Of a stretch of DNA of 5,648 bases, positions 5,241-5,648 are shown in pieces. This DNA is from DASXTB01 sp036505615 (GTDB lineage Bacteria > Acidobacteriota > UBA6911 > JACQSX01): the NCBI GenBank assembly GCA_036505615.1, contig DASXTB010000049.1, positions 1 to 5,648 of the forward strand, written 5' to 3'. Position 1 is the first letter of the stretch. Each line of letters begins with the position of its first letter. The notes under the pieces were generated by a model that was given only the letters and a program-made list of their open reading frames with translations, did not search any database and was not told the origin of the DNA. A program made the position numbers and the translations under genes.

Positions 5241-5324
5241 TGCCGAAGGGGGGACTCGAACCCCCACACCCTTTCGGGTACCACCCCCTCAAGATGGCGT
5301 GTCTGCCAATTCCACCACTTCGGC
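5241..5324 (-). tRNA. tRNA-Leu (anticodon GAG)
   Basis: The minus strand folds as an 84-nt class II tRNA. The acceptor arm pairs GCCGAAG with CTTCGGC, with A73 as discriminator, as usual for leucine tRNAs. The D-loop region reads GTGGAATTGGCAGAC. The anticodon stem CCATC/GGTGG carries the loop TTGAGGG with anticodon GAG (complement of 5288-5290), reading CUC and CUU codons. The long variable arm is ACCC-GAAA-GGGT, and the T arm is GGGGG-TTCGAGT-CCCCC. The 3' CCA is not encoded, so it must be added after transcription. The gene faces secG and has its own promoter upstream. Confidence 0.97.
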
Positions 5325-5336
5325 TCAAAAACGATT

Positions 5337-5365
5337 ATTCTAGCGGTTCAACTATGCAGGCGCAA
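5337..5365 (-). promoter_or_regulatory. Likely sigma70-type promoter of tRNA-Leu
   Basis: On the minus strand TTGCGC (complement of 5360-5365) and TAGAAT (complement of 5337-5342) are separated by exactly 17 bp. The -10 box matches 5 of 6 consensus bases and the -35 box 3 of 6. Transcription would start around 5330, only a few bases before the mature tRNA 5' end at 5324. This is a sensible arrangement for a single tRNA gene. Confidence 0.55.
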
Positions 5366-5392
5366 GCCGCGTGAGGCATGGGGTTGTGGTCC

Positions 5393-5547
5393 AAAACCCG
5401 AAGGGTTTACAGAACATAGCCGGCGGCAAAGCCCGTCCCGCCCCGCGGGGCGGGCGACGCCGCCGGTTGGCTCCCCCAGGGCCAACCGGCGTCGCGCAAA
5501 AAGCGCGCGCTTGCCGTCGGCTATAGTCTGTAAACCCTTCGGGTTTT
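5393..5547. repeat. 155-bp nested palindromic element with cloverleaf-like folding potential
   Basis: The outer arms 5393-5432 and 5509-5547 are inverted copies that pair at 36 positions, with 21 consecutive perfect pairs at the ends, three mismatches and one extra base. Inside are three hairpins: an 18-bp perfect palindrome CCCGCCCCGCGGGGCGGG (5437-5454), an 11-bp perfect stem CGCCGGTTGGC/GCCAACCGGCG (5461-5471 with 5481-5491), and CGCGC-AAAAA-GCGCG (5493-5507). A long stem closing three hairpins gives a cloverleaf on either strand, as RNA or single-stranded DNA. No reading frame or clear target-site duplication is seen. The right arm and its outer flank recur at 1440-1469. It could be a non-autonomous palindromic mobile element or a structured RNA. 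Confidence 0.75.
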
Positions 5548-5561
5548 ACCGCCGGCTTCTT
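5532..5561 (+). repeat. Dispersed hairpin repeat, copy forming the right end of the palindromic element
   Basis: AAACCCTTCGGGTTTT (5532-5547) plus two bases and CGCCGGCTTCTT (5550-5561) matches the solo copy at 1440-1469 at 28 of 30 positions. The shared part runs 14 bases beyond the outer arm of the palindrome, so the repeat unit is not identical to the palindrome's boundaries. Confidence 0.75.
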
Positions 5562-5648
5562 ATATTTTGGCTTGTGAATTGACCGCTCTGTTCCCGTGCC
5601 CGGGATCGGTATTTGTTTTGGTTACGACCTTACGGCCTCTGCCAGGAG
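5562..5648. other. Right-edge non-coding sequence
   Basis: No gene, tRNA or strong hairpin is supported in these last bases. The window ends in CCAGGAG, which resembles a Shine-Dalgarno sequence; a plus-strand gene could begin just beyond the edge, but this cannot be judged from what is visible. Confidence 0.25.

Noticed and set aside
5241..5405. tRNA-Leu 3' end as an integration (att) site
   Set aside because: The only similar sequence in the window is the short CCCGAAGGG at 5397-5405, which belongs to the palindrome. No second copy of the tRNA 3' end and no integrase gene is visible.
5596..5605. GTGCCCGGGA near the right edge matching the left-edge inverted repeat arm (60-69)
   Set aside because: Only ten bases match, the core is a simple CCCGGG palindrome and the flanks differ, so chance is likely.

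Overview
The window looks like a stretch of bacterial chromosome carrying core housekeeping genes, with about 55-60% GC by eye, short intergenic gaps and many small palindromic or tandem repeats between genes. The style of the PGK, SecG and DUF2277 proteins and the repeat-rich spacers suggest a soil-type Acidobacteriota (Terriglobia-like) genome. That placement is a judgement from memory of such proteins, not a search result. No phage, transposase, CRISPR or toxin gene is visible.

Layout, left to right. Positions 1-143 are non-coding and hold an inverted repeat and a short degenerate tandem repeat. A DrrA/CcmA-type ABC transporter ATPase lies on the minus strand (144-935). A divergent promoter region (936-1140) separates it from a small DUF2277 gene on the plus strand (1141-1419). 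That gene converges on a minus-strand metallophosphoesterase (1495-2226), and the 75-bp gap between them carries one copy of a dispersed hairpin repeat. A second divergent region (2227-2396), with a pyrimidine-rich leader, precedes the plus-strand run pgk (2397-3581), tpiA (3823-4584) and secG (4668-5027). A class II tRNA-Leu(GAG) gene on the minus strand (5241-5324) faces secG. Upstream of the tRNA is a 155-bp nested palindrome (5393-5547) predicted to fold like a cloverleaf. The last 100 bases hold no gene I can support.

Functionally, pgk and tpiA encode two enzymes of lower glycolysis/gluconeogenesis. secG, the small SecYEG translocon subunit, follows tpiA as it does in many bacteria. The tRNA-Leu(GAG) next to secG recalls the secG-leuU neighbourhood of gammaproteobacteria, but here the tRNA is inverted. 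The ABC ATPase has all its catalytic motifs but no permease within the window.

The most unusual content is intergenic. There are four repeat families: (i) the cloverleaf palindrome and its solo partial copy at 1440-1469; (ii) a three-unit degenerate ATCCGYGTn-type repeat at three sites; (iii) ATTCG-rich inverted copies that bound the pgk-tpiA spacer, one supplying the end and stop codon of pgk and the other ending six bases before the tpiA start; (iv) a 13-bp inverted repeat at the left edge. Neither pgk nor tpiA has a recognisable Shine-Dalgarno sequence, whereas DUF2277 and secG do.
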